NCBI GenBank assembly: GCA_963422465.1
Contig: OY730175.1
Location: forward strand, 1,922,001 to 1,986,000
Reading direction: 5' to 3'
DNA length: 64,000 nucleotides
Origin: Lichina pygmaea
Lineage: Eukaryota > Ascomycota > Lichinomycetes > Lichinales > Lichinaceae
Shown: in pieces, positions 31,992-42,510 of the stretch
How the letters are laid out: every line of letters starts with the position of its first letter
Position numbering within the stretch: the first letter of the stretch is position 1
The notes under the pieces: generated by a model
Seen by the model: the letters and a program-made list of their open reading frames with translations, nothing else
The model's database searches: none
Told to the model about the DNA's origin: nothing
Program-made: the position numbers and the translations under genes

Positions 31992-33859
31992 ATGTCTTCT
32001 CAGTACGTAAGCAAAAGAATGATTGTTGCAGCCTCGACTCGCATCAAAATCCTCAGTCCCATTCCCTCAAAGAATCCCCGACTGGCCATTCCCGCATAAC
32101 GATCTCCGACAACCGCTCTGCACCTCACCCAAATCTCACCCCACCTCTTCCTAGACAGTTCCCGGTCGACCGCACCCCTGATGGCCGATTGATGATCCCT
32201 GGCCCAAGACCCGTGACCAATGGTCCCCGACCGACGATTCCCTGCTGACGACATCCCCGATCCCTGACCGATGATCCCCGACTGATGATCCCCGACTGAT
32301 GATCCCCGACTGACGACCCCCGGACTAACACTTTGCTCCGCAAAAACACTCAGCCTCCGCGAGCTCGCGCGCAGACTGGTCTCGTCGGGCCCGCACAAGC
32401 AAGAAGTGACGCCGCGCCGCGTGCGCGCCCTCTTCAACCATGTCGTCGTCGTCGACACGACCAAGGCCCGACACGTCTGGGAACATCCGTCCTTTCCACA
32501 GTTCTACGTGCCTTTCGAGGATCTCGAGCCGACGACTGTCGTCGTCGAGAAGAATCAGGCCGTGACTGGCCCCGGCGGCCCCGGCGACGATCCCGGCGAT
32601 CCGGTCGCCTTTTTCGCCACGTTGCACGTGCGCAACAGGTCTACGGATCGAGTCTTGGTCTTTGATAACGGACCCCTTGCCGGACTCGTGCGCTTCGAGT
32701 TTGCTGCTATGGGTAGGTGCTTCCTAGAGAGGCTGGCGGCCGAGAAGGAGCCTTGGATGAACCGCGAGGGCATGGCTTGCGGGGACTTGTTGGTGTCTAG
32801 ATGAGCGTCTTGCTGGCTGCCAGTGGAGAGATCGTGGTCTTTTGCGGTGGTGGTGGTGGTGGTGGTGGTTATGCCAGCCGTACACTGCTGATGGTCTGCG
32901 TTGCTCATGCCCCACCAGACGCCTGGTTCGAGGAAGATCAGGAGATTTATGTGCATCCCAAGGATCCGTATGTCATTTCCACTTCGTCTCCCTCCTCCTG
33001 CCCCCCCTCTTTCTCTTCCTCCTCCTCCTCGCTCCTCTTCACAATTCTCCAGCCCCGGCGCCGCGACACATACATGACGGCAGAGCGCTAAATATGAAAC
33101 CCGGCAACGGTCATCTAGATACAAGCGCATCGACATCCTGCCGACGTCGCGCAAGATCACGGTCAAGGTCGACGACCATGTCATTGCCGAGACGAGATCG
33201 GCCAAGTGCCTGCTCGAGACATCGTTGCCGATGAGATTTTACCTGCCAAAGCCGTCTGTGAGTCTATGCCGTGTACTGGATTTTTCTGGATTGGTGTATA
33301 CTTCGAGAGAATGGAAGGTGGAGGAGTGGGGAGTGGCTGGTAGATGCTGGACTGACGCAATGCCGCGTACGGTAGTTGAACTGGGAATACATTACCCCGA
33401 GCACCACGACTTCTCGCTGTCCTTACAAAGGAGAGGCAAATGTACGTCTGGGCCGCTCCTCCATTCTCTGTTCTCCCTCGAAAAAATCACCCTCCAGTTC
33501 TATAGTCACCACCCATGCAACTCCTACAGTTCCCCAATGCTCAATCCCAGAGCATATCAATCAAGCAGGCATCACGCAGGACCAAGCAGATCTCCTCACC
33601 CCCACCCCCCAAACTCTCTTCACCTACCCTACCCTACTTACCACCCCTCCTCCTGATCCGGAACATACATGAGATTGACAATCCCAAGTATTACAACGTG
33701 ACGATCAACGGCAGAGACCACCGAGATCTTCTCTGGTGGTACAGATATCCGACTCAGGAGTCCATCTTCATCGCCGGCACCGTCGCGCCCTACAACGAGA
33801 AGGTCGACATCTACGTCGACGATCAACTTCAGGAGCGGCCCAAGACGAAGTTTGGGTGA
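31992..33859 (+). CDS. DUF427 protein, two-domain
   Basis: Six exons, 31992-32002, 32354-32712, 32919-32967, 33119-33257, 33376-33441 and 33689-33859, give 264 residues. Two DUF427 units are seen: the first with 'RVRALFNHVVVVDTTKARHV', 'PQFYVPFEDL' and 'GPLAGLVRFEF', the second with 'KITVKVDDHVIAETR', 'NWEYITPSTTTSRCPYKG' and 'SIFIAGTVAPYNEKVDIYVD'. The family has a small beta-rich fold and no agreed function. The last five exons are well supported by the family pattern. The 11-nt first exon (MSSH across the join) is inferred, and its 351-bp intron contains TGATCCCCGAC tandem repeats (32200-32320). Confidence 0.75.
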
Positions 33860-35085
33860 GGGGTGATGTTGAAGAGGGGAAGGGAACGGGCTTGAGGTTG
33901 GGTTGGGCTGGGAGGGGGGGGGGGGGGGGGGGGGGGGGATGCTCTCAAGGGCGTCCAGAGCTTCGAGGATATAGTCTTATCATGTCATGGTAACAGTCTC
34001 ATCAGTCACCAGTCCACGACAACAGTCTACAGTCTCAGTTGTGCTGTTCGCAAGTTCAGATCTAGGACGAGGGGGGAGGGGGTTGCAATCAGCTACGAGG
34101 GTGAATGCTTCTTCCCTGATCCCCCATTGATCTTCTTGATCAATCAACAGAGATTACGAATTGCTGTGTGTGGCTGTCTGTGGAAAGATTTTAAGTGAAA
34201 TGCCTGACAGGGAGAAGGAGGAGAAGGTGAAGGCGAAGAAGAAGAAAGAAGAAGAAGAAGAAGAAGAAGAAGGATAAGAAAGAAGGATAAGAAAGAAAAA
34301 GAAGATTGTGGATGATGATGCATGATACGGTATCTGATCGATTCTGGAGGCACAGCAGAAGAAGACGGTGATGTTTGTTGTTGTTGTTGAAGAGAGCTAG
34401 CTAGGGCTTCGGCGACTGCTCTAGGTGCATGGGGGAAGGGCAAACATGACGGTGCTTAGAGCAAACATGACGGTGCTTAGGGCTCCACACCCACAACGTC
34501 CAACATCCAACAGTATCATGGTTGAATCGAGCAAGCATCCAATTCCAAGTGATTTTCAGTAAGAATCCTTCCCTCGCGAGCCTGCCTGTCTGGAACAGGT
34601 GTGATACAGTTACGGCAAGGCCCACTAAATTCGCAGATAACGCTTGCGCTGTGAAAGATGCGCTGTGACAAATGCGCTAATGCTGCCCCCCCCCCCCCCC
34701 CCCCCCCCCCGCCGGTACAGAGAAAAGAGGAAGATGAAGTAAGACCGAACTTATGATGAAGAGGCGAGGGGACAGATGATGGAGAGGAGGGGAGAAGGAA
34801 GAAGGGAAGAGGAGCTTGGGTGGAAATGCTGGCCCCGTAGAGAGAGATGAGAGGAAGATGAAGGGCAAAAAAGAGAAGAGGAGCAGAGTGAGGTGGGTGG
34901 GACGAGGAGGAAGAAGGAGAAGAAGAGCAAGTCGAGGAAGGAGACGATAGAAAAAGAGGTGGAAGGATGAGGAGGAGCTGCCCCGAATGCAAAAAACGCC
35001 GGAATGCTTTTGTAGAGACTAGGACATGACATTCCAACACAAGAGCCTCAACCGGATCATCGAGACAAACCCATCAAGACAGCTG
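33860..35085. other. Intergenic, purine-rich, with poly-G and poly-C tracts
   Basis: Poly-G at 33914-33938, GAA repeats at about 34226-34290, poly-C at 34686-34710 and long GA-rich DNA (34730-34980). The open frames here are products of low complexity. No gene is recognised. Confidence 0.6.
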
Positions 35086-35733
35086 TCATGACCGGCTGTC
35101 GGCCACCAGAGTCTCGTACTTTGGAGGTGCGTCATGCGTCGCATGTAAAGCGGGCGCCGGCCTTGAAGGGAGTTCGGCCAGCGGGATTGGCGCGCCGTCG
35201 GCAGACGAGCCCGCCCGCGAATCGCCATGCGAGCCTGAGACGGCCTGCGGAGACGAACGGCGTTCGTAGGGCGGCGGCGCTTCGCCTCGCTCGTTGAGGC
35301 CCTCTTCGGTGCGCGATGTGCGCGACGTCGAGCCCGAATGGCCGCCCGGTAACCACCGTCGCTGGCTGACCCAGCCCTCGACGTCTCTGGCGAGCGCGTT
35401 CCTGCCACGGTCCTGCACCCTCGCGCTCTTCCTCATCCTCCGCTTGTGGTAGAAGTAATAGACGACGACGACCAGGATCACGCCGACGCCAATCAGCAAG
35501 AAGTACACGTTGACGAGCGAACCGTCCCTCTGCTCGCGGTCCGTCGAAAGGGCCGGCGGAGTCTGGCCCGGCGGAAGCGGGAGGAGAAATCTCGATGTCG
35601 ACGTTGAAGTGGCGTCGGTGGTCGACGACGTGTTCTGCCCCGAGCTGATTTCGGTCGCCGACGTCGTGGCGCTGGAGCTTGGCCCTCCAGTCGAGGTGGT
35701 AGTCCGGACGGAGGGGGAGCCCGTCTCGCTCAT
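35086..35733 (-). CDS. Single-pass membrane protein with PPxY-like motifs
   Basis: The single-exon frame gives 215 residues from the ATG at 35733. Residues 1-70 are Ser/Thr-rich, as in a glycosylated outer domain. One hydrophobic helix (VYFLLIGVGVILVVVVYYFY) is followed at once by a basic stop-transfer 'HKRRMRK'. The cytosolic tail has 'ARDVEGWVSQRRWLPGG', 'GEAPPPYERR' and 'DAPPKYETL', so two PPxY-type sites that could bind WW domains of a Rsp5-like ubiquitin ligase. Similar single-pass proteins with an 'ARDLEGW' segment are common in filamentous fungi and have no assigned function. The frame stays open upstream of the ATG, so an extra 5' exon is possible. Confidence 0.7.
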   Translation of the reverse strand: MSETGSPSVRTTTSTGGPSSSATTSATEISSGQNTSSTTDATSTSTSRFLLPLPPGQTPPALSTDREQRDGSLVNVYFLLIGVGVILVVVVYYFYHKRRMRKSARVQDRGRNALARDVEGWVSQRRWLPGGHSGSTSRTSRTEEGLNERGEAPPPYERRSSPQAVSGSHGDSRAGSSADGAPIPLAELPSRPAPALHATHDAPPKYETLVADSRS

Positions 35734-36220
35734 CGTGGACGAAGTGTGTTCAAGGGTGGAGTCCGACCTCCGGAACAAATACAGCTGATCAGAGTTGTAG
35801 AATGAATGTTATGGCTTGTTCCAGATGCCTGGAGCCTGGTTCGCTGACTCCGGATCATGCAGCGACAATGTCTTCCGGGCGTTGAGCTCGTAGTTTCCTC
35901 ATGACTAGTTGGAGAGGCGCCAGAGACTTGACTGGTGGTAAGAGAAAGGCACCGAAGATGAAGAGCTGACTCCTGGGCAGACGATGCGTCCCGGTGTCCT
36001 CCTTGGCTGTGAATGCCACCTGCCCGGTGAAGACGACATCATGATCGCCGGAGACATCCGGTTCTTATTTCGCTATGGGCGTATCCCTCGGCTGTCAGAG
36101 CTACGGTACAAAGTCCCGATAGCCGAAGCGCGCTAGCCGCAAGTGCACGTGCTCGTTGCACGTCCGACAACCGAGGTCAACGTCACGCTATTTGTACCGG
36201 TCCCTGTCAACCTAGACAAG
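35734..36220. promoter_or_regulatory. Divergent region between the membrane protein and TFB5
   Basis: 487 bp between head-to-head starts. No coding sequence or clear motif was found. Confidence 0.5.
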
Positions 36221-36544
36221 ATGCCCAAGGCCGTCAAAGGTGATCCTCTCCGGTGCGGCTTGTCGATCTGGTATGCTTACGACGTCTAGGAGTGTTGGTG
36301 GAATGTGACCCCTCAATCAAGGCCATCATCCTCAAGATCGACTCGGCCAACCACGACTTTGTCGTCGAAGACTTGGACGACCAGACTTTGGTGATCAAGG
36401 AGAGCAAGCTCAAGGAACTGAAGCGCCGGCTGGATGCTGTGGGTCGCCTTCAGCTTCACCCTTTGTGTGTCTAGAGCTTCGTTGACCGGTATGCAGGAGC
36501 TATCGGAGACACAGATGATGCCAGAAGACTCGGGATCGGAGTGA
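36221..36544 (+). CDS. TFB5: TFIIH subunit TFB5
   Basis: Three exons, 36221-36239, 36290-36438 and 36497-36544, give 71 residues, almost the same as yeast Tfb5 (72). The sequence follows the family along its whole length: 'MPKAVKGVLVECDPSIKAII', 'FVVEDLDDQTLVIKES', 'LKELKRRLDA'. TFB5 (human TTDA/GTF2H5) binds the p52/Tfb2 subunit and stabilises the core of TFIIH in transcription start and nucleotide-excision repair. Two introns in a 216-nt coding sequence are notable. The stop is only 74 bp from the start of the next gene on the same strand. Confidence 0.9.
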
Positions 36545-36618
36545 GACTGGATAGCTCTGAAGTGAAAGGTATACGTATTAGACGTCGGTTTCTGTCTGGC
36601 AAGCTGCCATCGCCAACA

Positions 36619-37790
36619 ATGGCGCAACACACCTACAAGTATTTCAATGTTGGATTTCCGCAAGAATGTGTCGCCCATGTCGAGATCAATCGGCCCGGGA
36701 GGCTCAATGCATTTATCGAGGCGTGAGTGCCTCCATCCGCCACGGTCCGGCACACGACCAACTTGAATGGCGCATGCAGGATGTGGCTGGAGCTGCGGGG
36801 CGTCTTCGACCATCTGTCAACCGATCCGTCAACCCGCGCCGTCGTTCTGTCTGGAGCCGGGCCCAAAGCCTTCACCGCCGGCATCGACATCCAAGAGATG
36901 ACGCAGGACGGCGTGTTGGCAGACCGTACATCGGCAGACGTCGCTCGTAGAGCTACACAGCTTAGAAGGCAGGTCCTGCAGTTTCAGGACTGTCTAAGCA
37001 GCATTGAACGATGCGACAAACGTGGGCCGGCCTTTCCATTGAAGATCATGTTTCTACACAATGTTGTCTGATTTGAAGATTGTTGTAACGGCTCATCCAC
37101 CCTGCATAGCGGTCATCTGCGTTCTACATGGGTACGCGTACGGTCTAGGAATCGACCTCTGCGTGTGTGCCGACATACGTCTCTGCGCGTCCACCACAAA
37201 GTTCGCTGTCAAAGAAATCGACCTCGGTCTCGCGGCCGACGTCGGCACGCTCAGCCGACTGCCCAGATGCGTCGGGTCGAGCAGCTGGGTCAAGGACGTC
37301 TGTCTGACGGCCAGGACGTTTGACGCAGACGAGGCGCATCGCGTGGGTTTCGTCAGCGGCGTGTTCGAGACCAAAGACGGTGCTCTCGAAGAAGGCTTGC
37401 GGCTGGCCGGGGTCATGTCGAGCAAGAGCCCAGTGGCGGTGCAAGGAACGAAGGAGCTTCTGAACCACTCGCGAGACCACTCGGTGCAGGACAGTACGTC
37501 CGTCGTTTTTCTTCGATGCTTGTCTTTGCTCGGCCCCCCTCAACCCCACCGTCCAAGATTTCGTCTGTTCCAAGGCACAGGCCCACAAAACGGGTTTTTC
37601 TCCCACCACAGAGAATATCCCGACGCCGGCTCATACAGGGCCGTGAGTGTCGACGTCTTTAGGCCTGCGCTACACCGCCCTGTGGAACAGCGCCGCCTTG
37701 CAGACCCGTGACCTGCAACACGCCGTGAACGGAGCCGTCGGCGTCAAGCAGAACAAGGCGGGGACACGTCCCCGCTACGAGAAGCTCTGA
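36619..37790 (+). CDS. Delta3,5-delta2,4-dienoyl-CoA isomerase (crotonase family)
   Basis: Four exons, 36619-36722, 36780-37021, 37110-37493 and 37663-37790, give 285 residues. Crotonase-fold motifs are present: 'VEINRPGRLNAFIEAMW', 'AFTAGIDI' and 'PVICVLHGYAYGLGIDL'. The segment 'FAVKEIDLGLAADVGTLSRLP' holds the Glu and Asp that distinguish dienoyl-CoA isomerase (ECH1/Dci1) from plain hydratases. The enzyme shifts double bonds during beta-oxidation of unsaturated fatty acids in peroxisomes or mitochondria. The C-terminus is EKL, which is not a standard PTS1, so peroxisomal location is uncertain. It lies 74 bp downstream of TFB5. Confidence 0.88.
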
Positions 37791-38675
37791 TGAGAGCTGG
37801 GTCCTGTACAACAGGAGGCACGAGGTACAACGACGAGAGCGACGACGAAAGGGGCGAAGTAGGAGGTCTCTTGTTCTTGGACGGGGGGACGTTTTACATC
37901 TAGATTTAGGGAGATACATCTGGACATGGGACATATACATAGAGTAATTAGTCTACTTTTAGTTTCTTCCTGGTTTACTTTTTGTTTACCACCTCTCTCT
38001 CTCTCCGCGCACTGGATGTACGTACGTACATATCTATCTGTACGATATGACAGGACAAGCCAAGCCAGACCAATCCATTCAAGCCATACAAAGTCATACC
38101 AAGTCATACCAAGTCATACCAAGCCATACCAAGCCACTCAAACCAAGGCAAGTGGAATACAAGACAAAAAACCATACCACGCCAAAGCCACTCAAACCAA
38201 GACAAGACAAGACAAGGCAAGACAAGATACTCCTAACAACCACCAATCTTTGACGCTCGAAACCACACTCAAGATCCTCGAGACCACTCAAGATTCTCAA
38301 AGCACTCGAGATTCCCAAAGTCATCAAGCCTTCTTCTTCTTCTCCTGATAGGCTTCTTTCGATGGGCTGTTTCGATGGGCTGTTTCGATCCGGTGCCAAT
38401 GCTGCGCCAACACTGCCAATGAATCGATGGACTGATGGACTGATGGACTGATGGGCGGGAGTTTGGTGGCCTGATGGACGGATGGGTCGGTGGGTCGGTG
38501 GGTCGGTGGGTCGGTGGCCCATATAGTCCAATTGCCCAATTGCCTGATTTCTCAGTAGCTCACTGGACCGATATCTTGACGATGACCCGATGGCCCCGAC
38601 GAACCGATGGCCAGGACCCATGGACCTGTACATGTATACTGTACGTAGAAACAATAACGGCACAGTCCTTAGTTC

Positions 38676-38721
<46 letters not shown>

Positions 38722-39282
38722 AGAAGGAGAAGCACGAGTGGCGGAATCTAGTTGTTGATGCAAAATGTTGACGGTCTTCGTGTATTCGCCGTCTAAGTTT
38801 TTACGACAAGAAGGATGACTGATTAGTTTCGTTGTGAAAGGAAGGAAGGGAAAGGGGAGAACGGGAGAAGGGAAAGAGGGAAGAAAGCAGGTCTTCGTGG
38901 CCTCGGCCTTCAAAGTTTCTACGAGAAGGATTGATGGGTCATCTTTGTTGTAGAGGAAAGGGAAGGGAGGCAAGGGAGAGAGAGAGAAGCAAAGGAAGGA
39001 AGGAAGGAAGGAATGGAGAATACGCCGGCCACATGCTTTGTATGGTGAGTGAGTGAGTGAGTGAGGAGGAGCAGGAGGAGTGGAGAAGGATACTGCGTAC
39101 TTTGTTCTTTGGAAAAGAGTCCTGAAACTTGGGGATGATATCAGAAGAGAGAGAAGGAAAGAGGGGGGAGGAAAGGAGGGATGGAGCCAAGGGACAAATG
39201 TAGACGTAGATCTAGACGAAACACCAGACGGAAGAAACACTAGAGACGGAAAATATACCAGAGAGACGGACAACAGGCATGA
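37791..39282. other. Intergenic, rich in short tandem repeats
   Basis: AAGTCATACC decamers (38081-38150), GTCGGTGG units (38488-38520), GAC trinucleotides (38677-38720) and purine-rich blocks (38830-39180). No gene is recognised; frames reflect the repeats. Confidence 0.6.
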
Positions 39283-39623
39283 TCACACCTTCTCGCCTGC
39301 GGGGCACGTTTTTTGCGAGCCCACCTTGGCCTCGTCGAGACGGAGCACTTTGCGCACGGCGGGTCGGGCCAGGAGCGCGACGTGGTAGCGATGGAGGTTG
39401 ACGAACATCTTGTGGTCCCAGTCGGCCCACTTGCGCACAATGTCGTCGAGGACGGGCCAGAAGGCCGAGTCGGCGGCGGAGTACGAGTGGCAGCTGATGT
39501 GGGCAAAGTGCGAGGCCCGGTCCTCCCAGGTGGCGAGTTCGCGGTGCAGCGCCTTTTCGGCCGCGACCCGGTCGGCGTTGGTCGACGACGTCGACGAGAA
39601 GGGCGACGACGCCGTCGTGGACG

Positions 39624-39658
<35 letters not shown>

Positions 39659-39925
39659 CGCGGCAGCGTCGTCACCTGCCCGAACCGCTCCCAGCACTGG
39701 ATCAGCTGGTGCGTGAGCCCGGACCGCGTCAGGATCGAGGCCATCTCGCTGCGGGTGTACGACGACGACGACGTCCCGGACGCGCTGTCGCCGCCGTCGC
39801 GGTAGTACCTCTCGAGGTAGAAGATGACAGGCAGCACGCCGACGCTCTCGGCGCGCTCGACGTCCCTGTCGACGAACCGGATCGCGCCTTCCTCCTCGTC
39901 CGTCGGGGGCCGCGACAACAAACGC

Positions 39926-39957
<32 letters not shown>

Positions 39958-41284
39958 TGACGACGACGTGCCATCCAATGGGACCGGCTGGCGCTCGTCG
40001 TATTCGATGTCGAGCTCGGCCAGGTGCAGGCGCACCTGCACGTTCGACAGCCGGTGGCGGCTGAGGAACAGCCTCGGACGGGTCGCGACGACGTCGACGA
40101 CGTCAAAGCCCTCGCCGTACGCGCCGTCCCAGTCGAATTCCGTCTCCTGGTTCTCGCGTCCGAAGGCGTTGACCATGCGCTCCGACTCGACGCCGCCGCC
40201 CTCGACCACCTCGCCGGCCTTCCCCTTCCGCTTCGACTTGGCTCCCTGGCCCCAGATCCGGTTCGTGCGCGGGTTCAGGAAGGTGTCGACGCGGCGAAAG
40301 GTGAGCGAGATGCGCTCGCCCGCGTACGCCAGCTCGTCCTCCATCTTCTCCGTCGGCGGCCGCCTGTCCGGTCGGATCCCGTGGAGCCAGCTCGCGTTCG
40401 TCTTCGGCCCGAGCACGAACATCGAGTTGTGCGGCATCGGCACGCGCTGGCTCCGGCGAGAGCGAGCGGCGGACTCCTCCGTCTTGCGACCGGCGTTTCC
40501 GGCGTTTCCGGCGTTTCCGGCGTTTCCGGCGTTTCCGGCGTTTCCGGCGTTTCCGGCGTTTGCGACGTTTCCGACGTTGCCGTCGCTGGCGACACGGTCG
40601 GGCCGCGGAGGCGGTCGGTGGCCAAAGGCGGACCTCTTCGTCCTGAGCACCATCGTCCGCTGCGCGCCGATGCTCACGTTGGCGATGCTCGAGCCTCGAA
40701 CGATGTCCAGGGTCTTGTCCGAGTGCTCGGTGATGTGATCCTGGCCGTCGCGATAGCGCTGGATCAGGACGTGGTTGATCGGATGTCCCACCGTCTTCTG
40801 CACCGCGTCCCGGATGTCGGCGACGACGCGCGAGAAGCGCGACGGCGGCGGCGACTCGTCGGCCGGATGGCGATAGACCGGGAAGCTGCCGTCCTCGGCC
40901 ATCTCGCCCTGGGCGGCCACCAGCCGCGGGACCTCGCCGCCGCGATGGTACATCGGTCGGAACCGGACCTCGTCCTGCAGCCTTTCGAAGATGCCGTGCC
41001 GGAGCGGGGCCGGTAGGAAGTCTTGAACGATACGGGAGTCGCATTCGCCGATCTTGCTACCGGGGCCCAGCGGCGCCGCGGGCGCCGCCGCCGTCGAGCG
41101 CATCTCGATCCTGCGGGCCACTCGAGCTTTCGGCGTCGGCTGGGACGAGCCTCCACGTCCCCGCTCCGCCGCCGCCGCCGCCGCCGCCGTCGCCGCCGCC
41201 GCCGTCGCCGCCGCCGCCGTCGCCGCCGTAGGCGTGGTGGGAGAGGCCTCGGGATCCTCGGAGACCGTCGGCTTGGTCGACGTG

Positions 41285-41318
<34 letters not shown>

Positions 41319-42510
41319 AGTCGTCGTCGTCGCCGTCGTCGTTCGGCCGACCGCGACCCGGCACCTCTGGGTCGGGCCAAGTCTTCGATCGGGGCTGAGA
41401 AGCCCCTCGTCCGAGTCGCGGTCGCGGCGGATCTGCTGCTCTCGGGGGTCCGTGCGGTCGGACCTCGAGGGGCCGCTCGACGTCACGCGACGACGGCCGT
41501 CGCGTGACCGAGCCGGCTCTCGAGCTCTCCCCGGTCGCGGACGGCGCCGACGGCGCCTCGGACGGATCGTCGGCCAGGACGATGGCCGAGTCCGTGCTCC
41601 TCGTCTCGATCGACCTCAGCCTAGACGATCTCGCGGCGGCGGCGGCGGCGGCGGCATCGAAGACGTCCTCGTCGGCCGCGGTCCCGGCGCCTCGTCCGGA
41701 CGCCGAGGGGCGGTCCTCGCCCAGCGACCGGGCGAGCTCGTCGCTCGTGACCAGGTCGGCGCCCATGTAATCGGTCATCTGCCGGACGGCCTCGTCGTGC
41801 CGGGCCGCGCTACGATAGGCCATGCAGTCGTGCACCAGGGTGACGCTGTAGCCGTGGCGGACGGCGTCAAGGGCGGTGGCGTAGACGGAGAGGTTCGAGA
41901 TGGTGCCGCAGATGTACAGCTCCGTCACGAAGTTCCCGCGCAGGAACGACAGGAGGTCGGTGCTGTTGAAGGCGGAGTAGTAGGAGGTGACGAAGGTGCC
42001 GTCGCCGGGCTCGCGCACGCAGTCGACGACGGCGGGCGCAAAGGCGGCGCCGGCGGTGTCGCGCTCGCAGCATCTGACCGGTCCGCCTCCGCGCTTCGGG
42101 CCCATCGACGACAGGAAGGTCTCTCGAATCGGGGCCGGGGCCGGGGCCGACGTCGACTGGGTCGGCGTCCGGTCCGGTGCGTGGGCGGGGCCGTTCCGGG
42201 TGGCTTCGACCACGGGCGCCTCCTCCTCTCGTTCGTGCGCGGGCAGATCATCGTCGGTGACGACGCTCTCGGCCTGTCCTTCGGCGTCGTTGACGGCGCG
42301 CTCGGCCTCGAACTCGGTCCGCACCCAGATCACATCGCCAGCGTCTCGAAAGGGCGGCACCAGCTTCTTGATGCGGTCGACGTAACCCGGAGGCTGCGGC
42401 GCATGAAGCTTGCCCTCGGCCGAGACGAAGTCGGTCTGCAAGTTCAGCACCACCAGGGCCTGGCGCGTCGGAAATCCTGGCATCGACTCCAGCGTGAGAG
42501 TCGTGGCCAT
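39283..42510 (-). CDS. Isochorismatase-like domain fused to AlkB-like 2OG-Fe(II) dioxygenase
   Basis: A single exon of 1075 residues from the ATG at 42510. Residues about 15-250 form an isochorismatase-like domain ('ALVVLNLQTDFVSAEGKL', 'LYICGTISNLSVYATALDA'). After a long disordered, Asp-, Ala- and Thr-rich linker, residues about 485-750 form an AlkB-like domain. The HxD pair lies in 'ITEHSDKTLDI' (about 597), the distal His in 'ASWLHGIRP' and the 2-oxoglutarate Arg in 'RISLTFRRVDT' (about 733). The last 300 residues have no recognised fold. AlkB-type enzymes oxidatively demethylate nucleic acids or proteins. In the hydrolase domain the position of the catalytic Cys reads Ser, so hydrolysis is doubtful. 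The gene is dense in trinucleotide repeats, which also create long antisense frames. Confidence 0.88.
40492..40563 (-). repeat. 9-bp coding minisatellite (Gly-Asn-Ala repeats)
   Basis: Eight units of GGCGTTTCC on plus encode repeated Gly-Asn-Ala on minus. They form an in-frame insert within the AlkB domain, between the first metal-binding segment and the distal His (about residues 649-673). Confidence 0.95.

Noticed and set aside
34730-35040. Minus-strand Ser/Pro-rich secreted protein
   Set aside because: Low-complexity reading of GA-rich DNA; no start, splice or family support.
37613-37646. Extra mini-exon in the dienoyl-CoA isomerase gene
   Set aside because: Its length breaks the phase; a single longer intron to 37662 restores the conserved reading.
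38081-38240. CRISPR-like repeats
   Set aside because: Contiguous decamer tandem repeats without spacers, in a eukaryotic genome.
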